NCBI GenBank assembly: GCA_031551635.1
Contig: JAVBNH010000002.1
Location: forward strand, 269,384-333,383
Direction: 5' to 3'
Origin: JAVBNH01 sp031551635
GTDB lineage: Bacteria > Bacillota > Clostridia > Oscillospirales > Acutalibacteraceae
DNA: 64,000 nucleotides
In this document: piece after piece, positions 39,001 to 47,659 of the stretch
Position numbering within the stretch: the stretch's first letter is position 1
Layout: the number at the start of each line of letters is the position of its first letter
Translations under genes and position numbers: made by a program
The notes under the pieces: generated by a model
Told to the model about the DNA's origin: nothing
Seen by the model: only the letters and a program-made list of their open reading frames with translations
The model's database searches: none

Positions 39001-39424
39001 CCTCAATATCCCATGACACAACCTCAAGGTCATGCGGTTTAATAGAATTCTGTTTTAATTCCGCATCGGCAGAAACCAGCTTGCCGAGCAGCATGGGGTT
39101 TTTTGAGTGTTTTTTATAGAAACGCAGCTCATCTTTTAATGTTTCTAGCGCGATATTCATCATCAGAGCCTTTGACGCATCTGAAATAACAGGCTTTGCC
39201 CGCGCGGGCAGCTTTGAAGCAAGGCGTGAAAAGTTCGTCACCTCAAGCAGTGAAAAATCTCGCGGACCTAGCATTTCCAAAAGAGACATCTCTGTTTCGA
39301 AAGAAAACTGCTCAGGAATCAGCAGGGTGACCTCATACTGACCGCCCCGGATATAATCAGCGCAAAGCTTGCGTATCCAGCTTGTTTTGCCGCTGCCCGT
39401 TTTTCCTAAAACAAAATAAACCAT
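36032..39424 (-). CDS. addB: ATP-dependent helicase/nuclease subunit B (AddB)
   Basis: 1130 residues from ATG 39424 (an in-frame GTG at 39433 is the alternative). It begins at once with the Walker A VLGKTGSGKTSWI and FLIPEQFS-type LIPEQFSFETE. The middle is the inactive helicase fold that reads Chi. The C-terminal nuclease has FRIIDYKSK, and the Fe-S cluster Cys set shows as SCPFSYFCKNGIQA and CDFCPYRAVCGY. It works as a heterodimer with AddA; the stop codon overlaps the addA start. Confidence 0.95.
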   Translation of the reverse strand: MVYFVLGKTGSGKTSWIRKLCADYIRGGQYEVTLLIPEQFSFETEMSLLEMLGPRDFSLLEVTNFSRLASKLPARAKPVISDASKALMMNIALETLKDELRFYKKHSKNPMLLGKLVSADAELKQNSIKPHDLEVVSWDIEEPALKEKTAEFSKVLTLYNAIVENRFTDNSSLLGLLCEYLRDNPVFKNKIVALDAFRGFTELEYLLLEEIIKQAAAVYFTFCAEFPYDTDDGVGVFSHTVYAIKRIKEIADKNAVITAKPLRLSGHNAYNNFPFKFTFYRSKELAALEKMIYRKKVRKYNESAPNLTVYKALNKYDECDFVAMQAKKLIREQGYRCKDIVIIERQSGKYTKELTSSLKKYKLPVFLDKRHNIACEPLIVFISAALELASSSFSTENVLRYLKTGLSDLSIEEISCLENYVFVWQIDNSEWKNEWKHHPSGFGYEFTAEDYLKLETLNKLRKKIVGSISQLKDNLSDTDGVGACRAVFEFLLLMKIPEKQKATAENFMLLSEQDCAFDCSLVWDSMCAMLDELANVVGSDSLDPSRFFDLFTIIAAHTQIGDIPHVHDSITIGSADRIRINSPKAVFLVGMNQDEFPLRPLPASIFTSHERNKLMEYGLTISASNEEKAIEERHISYTMLSLARDKLFISYPDASPSGEKLSCSEIPRFIKDYFPNANFMDTNNISPLERIESLESGFEVMAGLFSEVSPLSDALKEYYSSNEEYSSKLRAIEKINSGEEVKISDREISVKLFGFDMTLSASKIEDYNSCPFSYFCKNGIQARPLQAAEIGSLEKGSIIHKIFETLLDKFTVEQLSALETGEKSSIIDECIKTYAQQKLGGYDSLSPRNQFLLDVFSKTALMILERLIFEFSNSKFKIENVELKIGDDKQIPAYELKLDDGSTISLIGSIDRIDVMRGDKGSFFRIIDYKSKQKELSLEEVYEGLNLQMLIYLMSVWQNGKALFGELLPAGMLYLPAVYGNASLDRHSTEDDIKKRKISQGKMQGLLLNNEDVIKGMEEKAEGTIIPASINQDNVVKGSVISIDAFKYLNKVVDEKIAETAKNLHEGRIPVYPYINPTGRRNWVKCDFCPYRAVCGYESGDDCLSISKTTTNKACEELEKKAFEEENADG

Positions 39425-39439
39425 GCTTTCCACAACCTT

Positions 39440-39820
39440 TTATTTGTTAGGGATTTTAGCCATTGTCCCGCTTAACCGGGAGGCTATTACCTGCGATAAT
39501 GAATCATAATCGCAAATGAGAAATTTATCACTTTTAAAATACATATTTTCGAGGTAAGCCCTCGTATCCTCAGACAAACCCATATCCACCGCTATAATGT
39601 CGCAATAACGCGCTTCGCCGCAAAGATTACGCTTTTCAATCGCTGCGGCAATGTGCCCGGTAGGATTCTCGTTCTCAAAAAGTGGTATTATCTGTAAAAA
39701 GGAGGAGCGTTTTCGCGGAGTAAGCAGCTTCATAATAATGAAATAAATCAGCGCGATTATGCCCGTTAGCATCAAAAAAACCGTTAAAGCGTAGAAAAAA
39801 CTGTCAAACACAATAATCAC
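39440..39820 (-). CDS. Small membrane protein of unknown function upstream of addB
   Basis: 126 residues. One strong membrane helix (about residues 8-32, FYALTVFLMLTGIIALIYFI), then a basic TPRKRSS stop-transfer and a soluble 90-residue domain that looks alpha/beta (YCDIIAVDMGLSED, FLICDYDSLSQVI). I do not recognise the family. It lies 15 bp upstream of the addB start and just behind rnpB, so it is probably co-transcribed with addBA. A DNA-repair role is not implied by the sequence itself. Confidence 0.7.
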   Translation of the reverse strand: MIIVFDSFFYALTVFLMLTGIIALIYFIIMKLLTPRKRSSFLQIIPLFENENPTGHIAAAIEKRNLCGEARYCDIIAVDMGLSEDTRAYLENMYFKSDKFLICDYDSLSQVIASRLSGTMAKIPNK

Positions 39821-39854
39821 CTCATAGCTATTATATGAGATGATTATTTAATGG

Positions 39855-40206
39855 TGATAGTAAATCTGTAAGCCGGGTTCTGTCATTTAAGGCAATCATC
39901 TATCTTTGCGGCTTGTTGCCAAGACGCTCAGCATTATAAAATGCATGCCACCTTTCAAAGTATAGGCCGAGCAAGCCACTTTAGTCGGTGTTGCTTCGAA
40001 TAGGGTTTACAGAGCTTCACAGTTACCTGCAAAGCCGGTGAGCTCTTACCTCGCCTTTCCACCCTTACCGCGAAAGAAATCGCGGCGGTATATCTCTGTT
40101 GCACTTTCCCTAAGGTCACCCTCGGCGGCCGTTAGCCGTTATTCCGCTCTGCGAAGCCCGGACTTTCCTCACGGATTGCTCCGCGCGACTGCCCAACTTA
40201 CTATCA
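39855..40206 (-). ncRNA. rnpB: RNase P RNA
   Basis: About 352 nt on the minus strand. The 5' part has the conserved GAGGAAAGTCCGGGCT and the 3' part ACAGAACCCGGCTTAC. The ends pair as P1 (GATAGTAA with TTTACTATC). It is the catalytic RNA that removes the 5' leader of tRNA precursors. Exact ends are approximate. Confidence 0.95.
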
Positions 40207-40250
40207 TTTTTAATTATACATTAAGTCATGTGATATTTCAAGTACATAAA

Positions 40251-41195
40251 TCAAAGGTCGATAAGACTGAGTAATTTGTTGCTAAAAATGAGCTTTTGAC
40301 CCATGAACTCAACTATATAGCTGTCAATAAGCTTGTTGAATTCCTTGTAAAGCTGTGAATCAAGCGGGTCATTGAAGCTGTGCCCGGAGTTCGGATAGAT
40401 AAAGAAATCATGCTTTATATCAGTCTCGTCAAGCGCCGCGTTCAGAAGCTCAGCGTTCGAGAAGGGGATAATATCGTCATGGACTCCGTGACGAATAATG
40501 GTCGGCGGGGTGTTTTCATCGATGTGGAATATCGGTGAAACAGCCTTCAGGGCATCGCTGTCTTTGGCAGTTTCGAAGGGAGTATACTCACCTGCCATCT
40601 GAGAAAGCAGTCCCCAGACACCCTCGCCGAAGAAATCGAAGTAGGAGGGGTCGGTGAAATCTGTCGGACCGGCTTCATTGACGCAGAAGGCAATCGGGAT
40701 TTTAGAGGTCTGGTTGCGGGTATAGGCAAAGAGGTTTGAGAGGTGTCCGCCTGCCGAGTGACCCATGATAAACAGCTTATTTGGCGTCATTCCGCGCTCG
40801 CGCAGAATCGAATCGAGAGCGGTAATAGCCGAATCAATATCATCAAGCATATCCTCAACAGAAATTGTCTGCTGATCCCAGGATAAGCCCTCTGTAAACA
40901 TACGGTAGTTGATTGTAGCCGCTACAAGCCCCTTTTCGGCGTATTCCCAAAGCATACCGCCGGTGCCGTTTTTATCGCCGGCAACCCATCCGCCGCCGTG
41001 GACATAGAGGAAAATGTTGACACTGTCCTTGCCCGCGCTTTTCGCACTGAAGGGAATAAAAACATCCATTTTCTGAAGCTCGGATTCCTCGCCGTAGGCA
41101 TAGTCCATCAGCTTCTCAGGTGCGACAATCGGGTTTAAGAGCAGCGAAAAAAACATGCCGATTGACATAAAGAAAGCGATTATTTGTTGAAACAT
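40251..41195 (-). CDS. Exported alpha/beta-hydrolase esterase
   Basis: 314 residues. N-terminal hydrophobic signal/anchor (IIAFFMSIGMFFSLLLNPI). The hydrolase shows the oxyanion HGGGW (66-70), nucleophile Ser147 in GHSAGG, Asp in HGVHDDIIPF and His in NSGHSF. HGGGW with GHSAGG places it in the HSL/BD-FAE-type esterases, which remove acetyl or feruloyl groups from plant polysaccharides. It follows the beta-helix protein gene by 35 bp, so the pair probably acts on one secreted-polysaccharide target (inference). Confidence 0.86.
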   Translation of the reverse strand: MFQQIIAFFMSIGMFFSLLLNPIVAPEKLMDYAYGEESELQKMDVFIPFSAKSAGKDSVNIFLYVHGGGWVAGDKNGTGGMLWEYAEKGLVAATINYRMFTEGLSWDQQTISVEDMLDDIDSAITALDSILRERGMTPNKLFIMGHSAGGHLSNLFAYTRNQTSKIPIAFCVNEAGPTDFTDPSYFDFFGEGVWGLLSQMAGEYTPFETAKDSDALKAVSPIFHIDENTPPTIIRHGVHDDIIPFSNAELLNAALDETDIKHDFFIYPNSGHSFNDPLDSQLYKEFNKLIDSYIVEFMGQKLIFSNKLLSLIDL

Positions 41196-41230
41196 ATAAA
41201 TACCTTCCTACATTTATTTTATAGTTTAAA

Positions 41231-43450
41231 TTAATCAAAAAGGTTTGTAAAGAATTTATCGAGTGTATTGAGAATCGGAGCTAGCCAGTTAAGAAATTTC
41301 GAAACAAAGCTTCCGTCATAGCTCGGCTCATACTTCACATTAATCGACATACGGTTATAAAGCTTGAGGTCGGTGCCTTCGTTAATTAGCGAAATTCCGT
41401 TGTATCTCATCATGTTAACGCCTGTCAGGCTGCCGCCGGCGGTCATAAGCTGAGCTGTCGTGTCGCCGATATTATCGCTGCCGAGGTTCACAAGCGCGAC
41501 ATTTTCGCCGCCATTATTGATGACTAGATTTTTTACACCATAGGCAAAGGTGTTGTAAACCAGCTGCCCCTCAGACTCATATATACGGATAATTTCTGTG
41601 TTTTTGCGTGTGACCGGATTCATAAGCTCAGGGAAGAGTACCTCGCCCTCATTAAGAGGCCAGCCGGGTGTTTGGAAATCATTTCTCGTGACGATATTAC
41701 CGTTGTTCAGACAGCCCTCAACCAGACCGTTTTTGCCGCCCAGAGACATCATGTTTTTATAGTAAACGCCGATTTGTTTTTTGATATGGTGATTGTCGCA
41801 GTCTCTGAAGTCAATACCGTTGTAGGTGCCGACCATGCAGATATTTATAGCATATACATCGCTGCCCTTACCCCTGATTGTATAGCTGCAGGGTTTAACT
41901 GAAGCCTGCTTATAATATGGATTATTGGGATAGAAGAAGCGGATGCCCCTGATTCCCGCCTTATCGCCGTCGAGAGTAATAAGCGCGGTAGCGGTATCAG
42001 CCACCGTCTCGTCCGCAACATAGCCGTAATCCGCATAAATAAGTGTGCCTTTACTGCAGTTATTCTGCTCTCTTGTCGCGACTGTTCCGGTTCCGCGAAG
42101 TTCAACGCCTGCAGGTACCACAATGGGATTCTTTAGAAGATAGCGCCCTGCGGGGAGATAAACCGTTCCGCCGCCTGCCGCCGCAGCCTCGTTCAGCTTA
42201 GACTGAATCGCCGCGCTGACATCCGCGCTTCTGTTTTTCAGCGCGTCAACAACGTAGAATCTCATCGCTGTTTTATGCTCAATAAAACCGTAATCCATTT
42301 CGATATCGGACAAATCAGCCTTATAATTTACAAGTCCCTGCCCCTTGGTTTTTCCGTCAAGGGTCACATTTGACATCTTGAGGTAGCCGTCTTTATAATT
42401 CTTCAGAATCGCATACTGGCTGCCGCTGATGCTGCTCTCGGCGATACCTACGCCCCAGCGTGGGTCGATCTCGTCAACCTGCATACCTATGTCGCAGTTC
42501 TCGATTTTTGCGTTATAAAAAATACCCGCAAATTCGATTCTCAGAGCGTCTACAATATTAACACCGGTTTTAAAGTCGGAAACCTGAAGGTTCACAAACT
42601 GCGTCCACTCAAGGTCGGCGAGATTCAATCCCGTGCCGTTTTTGCGGCTGTAGTCCTTGACTTTTGCAATATCAGCCTTAGTCATTCCGAACGCAGTATT
42701 CGCTTCTGCCCAGTATTTCGGCGAGAGAATAAAGTTCTTCCATGTGCCGACATCGGACTGGTTTTTTGCAATAGCGCCGAGATAGAGGCAGGTGCCCTTG
42801 AAATTTTCAACCGTGAACATCTCATGTCCCTGATTCGGCTCCGCACATACGCCGATGCCTCTGTAGGCATTGATAACTGTGCAGTTCACGACTGACTGAA
42901 GCATAGCATCCTCAACATGAGCGGCGGTAATGCCATTTACATAGAAGGTGCAGGGATAAGGTAAAACATTGTCTATGCTCTGATTCGGATAATAAACAGT
43001 GAGCCCGTAAGCGCCCGCGCTGCCGCCAATGGCGAACAATGCCGGGTTTAACGCGTCAACGCTCGGTACATCCGCAATTATTACCGTGCCGTATCTGTTT
43101 GACTCATCAGGGTCAAAATATACGCCGCGCAGAGTGCAGAATGCGGGGATTTTAATGGAGCCGGTCAGACGGTATTTGCCTTCAGGCAGGAAAACCGTAC
43201 CGCCGCCGCAGGCAAAAGCCTTGTCGAGAGCCGCCTGAATTGCCGCTGTGCAGTCTGCTGCACCTGTTTTGTCAAGAGTGTTAAGAACAATGTCCGCAAG
43301 GATAAGGTCGTCGCTGTCGCCTTCGTTAATAAGCACAGGTTCATCTGCGAAGCTGTCGTATTCCGAAGCAAAAGCGGAAAAGGGGAGAGCGCCCAGTAGT
43401 AGAATTGCCGAAATCGCCAATGATGCAAGTTTCAATGCTTTTCTTTTCAT
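41231..43450 (-). CDS. Secreted double pectate-lyase-3-type beta-helix protein
   Basis: 739 residues. Signal peptide (LASLAISAILLLGALPFSAFA). Two Pectate_lyase_3/GH55-like starts: AAIQAALDKAFACGGGTVFL with PEGKYRL near residue 65-90, and AAIQSKLNEAAAAGGGTVYL with PAGRYLL near 410-435. Each opens a right-handed parallel beta-helix, as in GH55 and related lyases and phage tailspikes. It ends in an amphipathic tail (KFLNWLAPILNTLDKFFTNL). Catalytic residues cannot be placed with confidence, so lyase, glucanase or binding protein are all possible. The esterase gene follows in the same operon. RBS AAAGGA upstream. Confidence 0.82.
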   Translation of the reverse strand: MKRKALKLASLAISAILLLGALPFSAFASEYDSFADEPVLINEGDSDDLILADIVLNTLDKTGAADCTAAIQAALDKAFACGGGTVFLPEGKYRLTGSIKIPAFCTLRGVYFDPDESNRYGTVIIADVPSVDALNPALFAIGGSAGAYGLTVYYPNQSIDNVLPYPCTFYVNGITAAHVEDAMLQSVVNCTVINAYRGIGVCAEPNQGHEMFTVENFKGTCLYLGAIAKNQSDVGTWKNFILSPKYWAEANTAFGMTKADIAKVKDYSRKNGTGLNLADLEWTQFVNLQVSDFKTGVNIVDALRIEFAGIFYNAKIENCDIGMQVDEIDPRWGVGIAESSISGSQYAILKNYKDGYLKMSNVTLDGKTKGQGLVNYKADLSDIEMDYGFIEHKTAMRFYVVDALKNRSADVSAAIQSKLNEAAAAGGGTVYLPAGRYLLKNPIVVPAGVELRGTGTVATREQNNCSKGTLIYADYGYVADETVADTATALITLDGDKAGIRGIRFFYPNNPYYKQASVKPCSYTIRGKGSDVYAINICMVGTYNGIDFRDCDNHHIKKQIGVYYKNMMSLGGKNGLVEGCLNNGNIVTRNDFQTPGWPLNEGEVLFPELMNPVTRKNTEIIRIYESEGQLVYNTFAYGVKNLVINNGGENVALVNLGSDNIGDTTAQLMTAGGSLTGVNMMRYNGISLINEGTDLKLYNRMSINVKYEPSYDGSFVSKFLNWLAPILNTLDKFFTNLFD

Positions 43451-43474
43451 GATATTACCAGTCCTTTCATAATT

Positions 43475-43509
43475 TAGATACTAGACTCTAGATTGTAGAC
43501 ATTAGACGG
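43475..43509. repeat. Degenerate heptamer array 4 (nnTAGAy)5
   Basis: Five consecutive 7-bp units with consensus nnTAGA(C/T): TTTAGAT, ACTAGAC, TCTAGAT, TGTAGAC, ATTAGAC. They start 25 bp upstream of the beta-helix protein start codon, the same placement as arrays 1 to 3. Confidence 0.7.
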
Positions 43510-43691
43510 TGGTCGCGTTTTAGCTTTAAACGTTTATTGAATTATTGTGCTCGCGGATGATTATAAAAAGTATCATTTAGCTAATTTAAAATAAGTAAAC
43601 TTTACACTTATTCAAAACAAGTCGGGCGAAAAGAAAAAAAACGTAAACAACTCTATCTGTATGACCTTTAATTGTCAATTGTCAATTTTGC

Positions 43692-45380
43692 CTAATTTCC
43701 TTCCAGTATCGCGCCCTCACTGACCGGTCCGACGAGCTTTGCGTATCTCGCAAGCCAGCCTTTTGTGACAGTCGGCTTCGGCGGCTGCCAATTCTTTCTG
43801 CGTTCCTCGAGTATCTCCTCGCTGACCTGCAGCTCAAGTGTCCTTTTGCTGACGCTGAAGGAAATTATATCGCCGTTTTCAATCAGAGCGATATTTCCGC
43901 CCTGTGCCGCCTCGGGTGAGATGTGACCTATAACCGCGCCCCTCGAGAGACCGGAAAAACGACCGTCTGTCAGGAGGGCTACATCCTTATCAAGTCCGAG
44001 TCCGCACAGCAGCGCTGTCAGCATAAGCATCTCCTGCATACCAGGTCCGCCCTTGGGACCCTCGTACCTGATGACGATTATGTCCCCAGGCACGATTTTT
44101 CTCATCAGAAGCGCGTTAAAGGCTGCCTGATGATTATTGTAAACCTTTGCCGCTGCTTGAAATTCAAACATTTTCGGGTCAACACCCGCGACCTTCATAA
44201 CCGCGCCGAGGGGTGAAATGTTTCCGTAAAGAATCATCAAACCGCCTTCAGGCGAATATGGATTCTCGGCTGAGCGTATAATATTCGCGTCGCGAACAGC
44301 CGCGCCGGCAACGTTTTCGGCGAGGGTTTTGCCTGTAACCGTCTCCTGAGAGCCGGAAATAATACCGCTGTCGATAGCTTGTTTTATGACCGCGCTGACA
44401 CCGCCTGCCGCCGCTAAATCTTCCATCAAATGGCTTCCGCAGGGTGAAAGCCTGACCCAGTGCGGGGTTTCGCGGCTTATTTTGTCAAAGTCGTCAAGCG
44501 TGATTTTTATGCCGAGTTCATTCGCGATAGCGGGGACATGCAGGGCTGTATTCGTTGAGCAACCCAGCAGCATATCAAGCTTGATAGCGTTATAAAATGT
44601 TTCCTTATCTAAAATTTCTGAAGGCTTCACGTCATATTTGGCAAGCTCCACTGCTCTCATGCCCGACTTTTTTGCGTGATGCATTCTCTTTGAGCTGACA
44701 GCCGGAAGAGTGCCGCCACCGGGCAGCTGTAAGCCGATAACCTCAGTCATGCAAGCCATGGAATTTGCCGTAAACATACCCTGACATGAGCCGCAGCCCG
44801 GGCAGACCTCGTCCTCAAGAGCCGCGTATTCCTCAAGCTCCATCGTCCCCGCGAGCGTTTTACCAGCGGATTCTGCTATGTCCTGAACGTCAACCCTTCT
44901 GCCGTTATAAGAACCCGCCATCATAGGTCCACCAGTGACGACAATGGTAGGAATATCTACTCTTAATGCGCCCATAATCATACCGGGTATGATTTTGTCG
45001 CACGCACAGACAAGCACCAAAGCGTCGCAAATGTGAGACTTCGCCATAGTCTCGACACTGTCTGCGATTAGCTCACGGCTGGGCAGCGAATATTTGCAGC
45101 CGGGTGTTCCCGCGACTATTCCGTCACAAATAGCGACTGTCGAGAACTCAACCGGAGTGCCACCCGCCATCAAAATGCCGTCCTTGACAGCTGAGGCTAG
45201 CTTATCAAGATGCGCGTGACCGGGAAAAAAATTCGAATAGGAGTTGACAATGCCGATAAAAGGGCGATAGATTTCCTCATCTGTCAGCCCTGCGCCCTTC
45301 ATGAGCGAGCGGGAGCTGATTTTTGCCTCGCCGTTTTTCAGCATATCGCTTCGGAATTCATCCATTAATTCTCTTTCCAT
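43692..45380 (-). CDS. ilvD: Dihydroxy-acid dehydratase
   Basis: 562 residues, full length. Fe-S ligands in CDGIVAGTPGC-type region, CACDKIIPGM and CPGCGSCQGMFTANSMACM; the substrate block GGTLPAVSSKR; and the C-terminal TDGRFSG and GHISPEAAQGG. It dehydrates 2,3-dihydroxy-isovalerate and -methylvalerate to the 2-keto acids for Val, Leu, Ile and pantothenate. The ATG overlaps the panE stop (TAATG), so the two are coupled. No T-box or leucine leader was seen upstream. Confidence 0.96.
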   Translation of the reverse strand: MERELMDEFRSDMLKNGEAKISSRSLMKGAGLTDEEIYRPFIGIVNSYSNFFPGHAHLDKLASAVKDGILMAGGTPVEFSTVAICDGIVAGTPGCKYSLPSRELIADSVETMAKSHICDALVLVCACDKIIPGMIMGALRVDIPTIVVTGGPMMAGSYNGRRVDVQDIAESAGKTLAGTMELEEYAALEDEVCPGCGSCQGMFTANSMACMTEVIGLQLPGGGTLPAVSSKRMHHAKKSGMRAVELAKYDVKPSEILDKETFYNAIKLDMLLGCSTNTALHVPAIANELGIKITLDDFDKISRETPHWVRLSPCGSHLMEDLAAAGGVSAVIKQAIDSGIISGSQETVTGKTLAENVAGAAVRDANIIRSAENPYSPEGGLMILYGNISPLGAVMKVAGVDPKMFEFQAAAKVYNNHQAAFNALLMRKIVPGDIIVIRYEGPKGGPGMQEMLMLTALLCGLGLDKDVALLTDGRFSGLSRGAVIGHISPEAAQGGNIALIENGDIISFSVSKRTLELQVSEEILEERRKNWQPPKPTVTKGWLARYAKLVGPVSEGAILEGN

Positions 45381-46390
45381 TATATTACAACATCCTCAAG
45401 ATTTTTTATGCCGCTTTTACGTTTGCCTGATTCAAGCTCCTTAATAATAGCGGTCATCTGCTCGTTTACAGGTGTCGCAACACCGACAAGTCTGCCCTTT
45501 TCGGCGATGAAGCCGTTGAAAATATCAACTTCGGTTTTTTCGCCTCTTTCGAGGGACTGGAGCATCGAAACCTTTACGTCGCCGTAATTTTTCGTCCCGA
45601 CCTTCTTGAAAAGAGCCTTGAGCATTGCGTTGTAAGGCTTTGACTCATTAGCCAGCAGCATTTTATATTCGAGAATTCCGTTATAGGGCGGTACTGTGAT
45701 GCCCATTTTATTTGCGACCCTTATACCCTCGCGCGCGATGCAAAGGAAAATATCGCAGGCTTTATCCTCCTCGAGCACCTGCCCAAGGGTGCAGCCTGTC
45801 GCCGCGCCAAGGGAGTTAATACACGAGTTTATTATGAGCTTTGAGAATAAAGCACCGACTATATTATCGGTTATCTTTGTCGGCAGAACACATTCAAGCA
45901 TCTGCTTGAGATAATCGACCTTCGGCGAGGTGATACCCTTGTCCATGCCGATTATAAATTCTCCGAGGCTTGTCATCTCAACATTGCCCTTAGATTTCAT
46001 TGTCGCGCCGAAGCCTATCATACAGCCGCAGGTTCTCTTTTCGCCGACGACCTCCGCGAGCATATCCACGCAAATACCGTTTTGCATACAAACAACAATG
46101 CCGTCATCAGCGAGATAGGGGAGCATCTTCGCAGCAATTTCAGTGAGATAATGCACCTTTGTCGCAATCATGACGATGTCATATTTACCACTGAGCGATT
46201 CAACAGAAGGGAAGGCGGACAGCTTTACAGTGTGCTCGCCCTTTACGCCTGTGAGGTGAAAACCCTCGTTGCTGTAAGATTTTGCTTGCTCCTCGTCACG
46301 GCATACGACATCGAGCTGAAAGCCTCCATTTGTGACCAGGGTTGCCACTGTTCCTCCGATTGCTCCGGGTCCGATTAGTACGCTTCTCAT
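45380..46390 (-). CDS. panE: 2-dehydropantoate 2-reductase family protein
   Basis: 336 residues. N-terminal NADPH fold with VLIGPGAIGGTVATL; DIVMIATKVHYL; the hinge QNGICVDMLAE; and the C-terminal ApbA_C domain with the catalytic Lys region KLIINSCINSLGAATG. PanE reduces ketopantoate to pantoate. Since IlvD makes ketoisovalerate, the precursor of ketopantoate, the coupling of the two genes fits the pathway. Other ketopantoate-reductase-fold enzymes with different substrates exist, so the symbol is the most likely one, not certain. Confidence 0.87.
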   Translation of the reverse strand: MRSVLIGPGAIGGTVATLVTNGGFQLDVVCRDEEQAKSYSNEGFHLTGVKGEHTVKLSAFPSVESLSGKYDIVMIATKVHYLTEIAAKMLPYLADDGIVVCMQNGICVDMLAEVVGEKRTCGCMIGFGATMKSKGNVEMTSLGEFIIGMDKGITSPKVDYLKQMLECVLPTKITDNIVGALFSKLIINSCINSLGAATGCTLGQVLEEDKACDIFLCIAREGIRVANKMGITVPPYNGILEYKMLLANESKPYNAMLKALFKKVGTKNYGDVKVSMLQSLERGEKTEVDIFNGFIAEKGRLVGVATPVNEQMTAIIKELESGKRKSGIKNLEDVVI

Positions 46391-46551
46391 TTTACCAGTC
46401 CTCCAAAATTCATTTTATTTTCTCCTATTATAATCGCTAAGCGGAATAATATTGTTAATACCAAACAAAAAAATTAACTTATTTATGTAATTATATTGCA
46501 AATTTGTTAGTGTGTCAAGAGATTTTAATAAGTATTTTCATCTCTCACAGT

Positions 46552-47436
46552 TTATAACGATTTTATTTCATTATTGCGAAATGTATATTTTTTTCCTTGG
46601 ACAATAAAATTAAATGCATCGTTTGATACATTTTGGATTCCGGTTATTTTGCTCTGTGTGATGTTCAGTGAAGCGGATATTTTTTCCATTATCCGGCAGC
46701 CTGTGTCATTATGGTAGGTTGAGTCAAACTCACGCAGCTCCGCGAGGCACTCAAATTCAAGGATATTGCCGTTTTGCTCATTTTTATAAATTTCGAGCAT
46801 TTCAAGATTATCCAGCAAGATATTTTCCCAATAAAAATTTTCTGAGTTGGGACTTTTGTAATATTCTTCAATAAGAGGTATAATTTTTTGTGAAAATTCA
46901 CGCGTAAAATACGCAGGTCCCAGCAGAGCGAACGCGTCGTGTCCGCCGACACTTATTTTGCTGATACGGCTGTTTGCGTCTGTCTCTACGCACTACTCAT
47001 GGGTATCGCCGCCGAAAAACTCGCAGGCGTACCAGGAATGGGTCTCATAAGTATTATAAATGTTTTCTTTTATATAATGGTCGGCTGCAAGGATATACGA
47101 GTTGCACAGCTGCTCACGCACAAGATAGAGACTCGCGAGGTTATTTTTTTCGGCAAACTCACGGTTAAAAGCCAGTTTTACGCCGTATTTCCCCTGAAGA
47201 TATTCGAATTTTTCTTTCATATATCCCGTGACAATTATGATTTCGGTTACACCCTGTTCAAGAAGCTGCTCGATTTGCCGCTCCAGCATAGGCTTACCCT
47301 TGACCTTCAAAAGACCTTTGGGCGTTTCCAAAGTCAGCGGAACAAATCTTGAGCCAAAGCCGGCTGCGAGAATAATAGCGTTGTCGACCCTGTTTTCCGG
47401 AATTTGAGCAGCTTTATAATCATTACTTATCATCAT
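46552..47436 (-). pseudogene. LicC-like nucleotidyltransferase interrupted by one in-frame TAG
   Basis: The first 147 codons give a sugar/choline-phosphate nucleotidyltransferase: AIILAAGFGSRFVPLTLETP, KGLLKVKGKPMLERQIEQLL and EIIIVTGYMKEKFEYL. It then meets TAG at 46993-46995. Continuing in the same frame gives CVETDANSRISKISVGG, then HDAFALLGPAYFTREFSQK and FYWENILLDNLEM, exactly the expected C-terminal half of LicC relatives, which read E-W-C-V at this place. TGG to TAG is thus the simplest explanation. Intact LicC activates phosphocholine with CTP for surface decoration. Total 294 codons, normal for the family. A readthrough product or a sequencing error are the alternatives. Confidence 0.82.
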
Positions 47437-47659
47437 TTCATTCCATTCATTTTTTCGTCAGAACTTATTTTACTAGAGAAAAATCAAAGCGTCAAGCAAA
47501 TTTTTCTTTTTTTGACAATCTATACATATTCAGATCAGCTTCTCAACCGGCAGTTGAGCCGCGTATGCAGAACCTTGAGGCGGGACGCGCTTTTAATTAT
47601 TTAGAAAATGAGTTATAATAACTGCAGAAAGAAATTCAATTATAAAAAGGAAGGTTGTT

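Noticed and set aside
46391..46551. T-box or leader attenuator in front of panE-ilvD
   Set aside because: No T-box sequence, leader peptide rich in branched-chain codons, or terminator/antiterminator pair could be found in the short gap.
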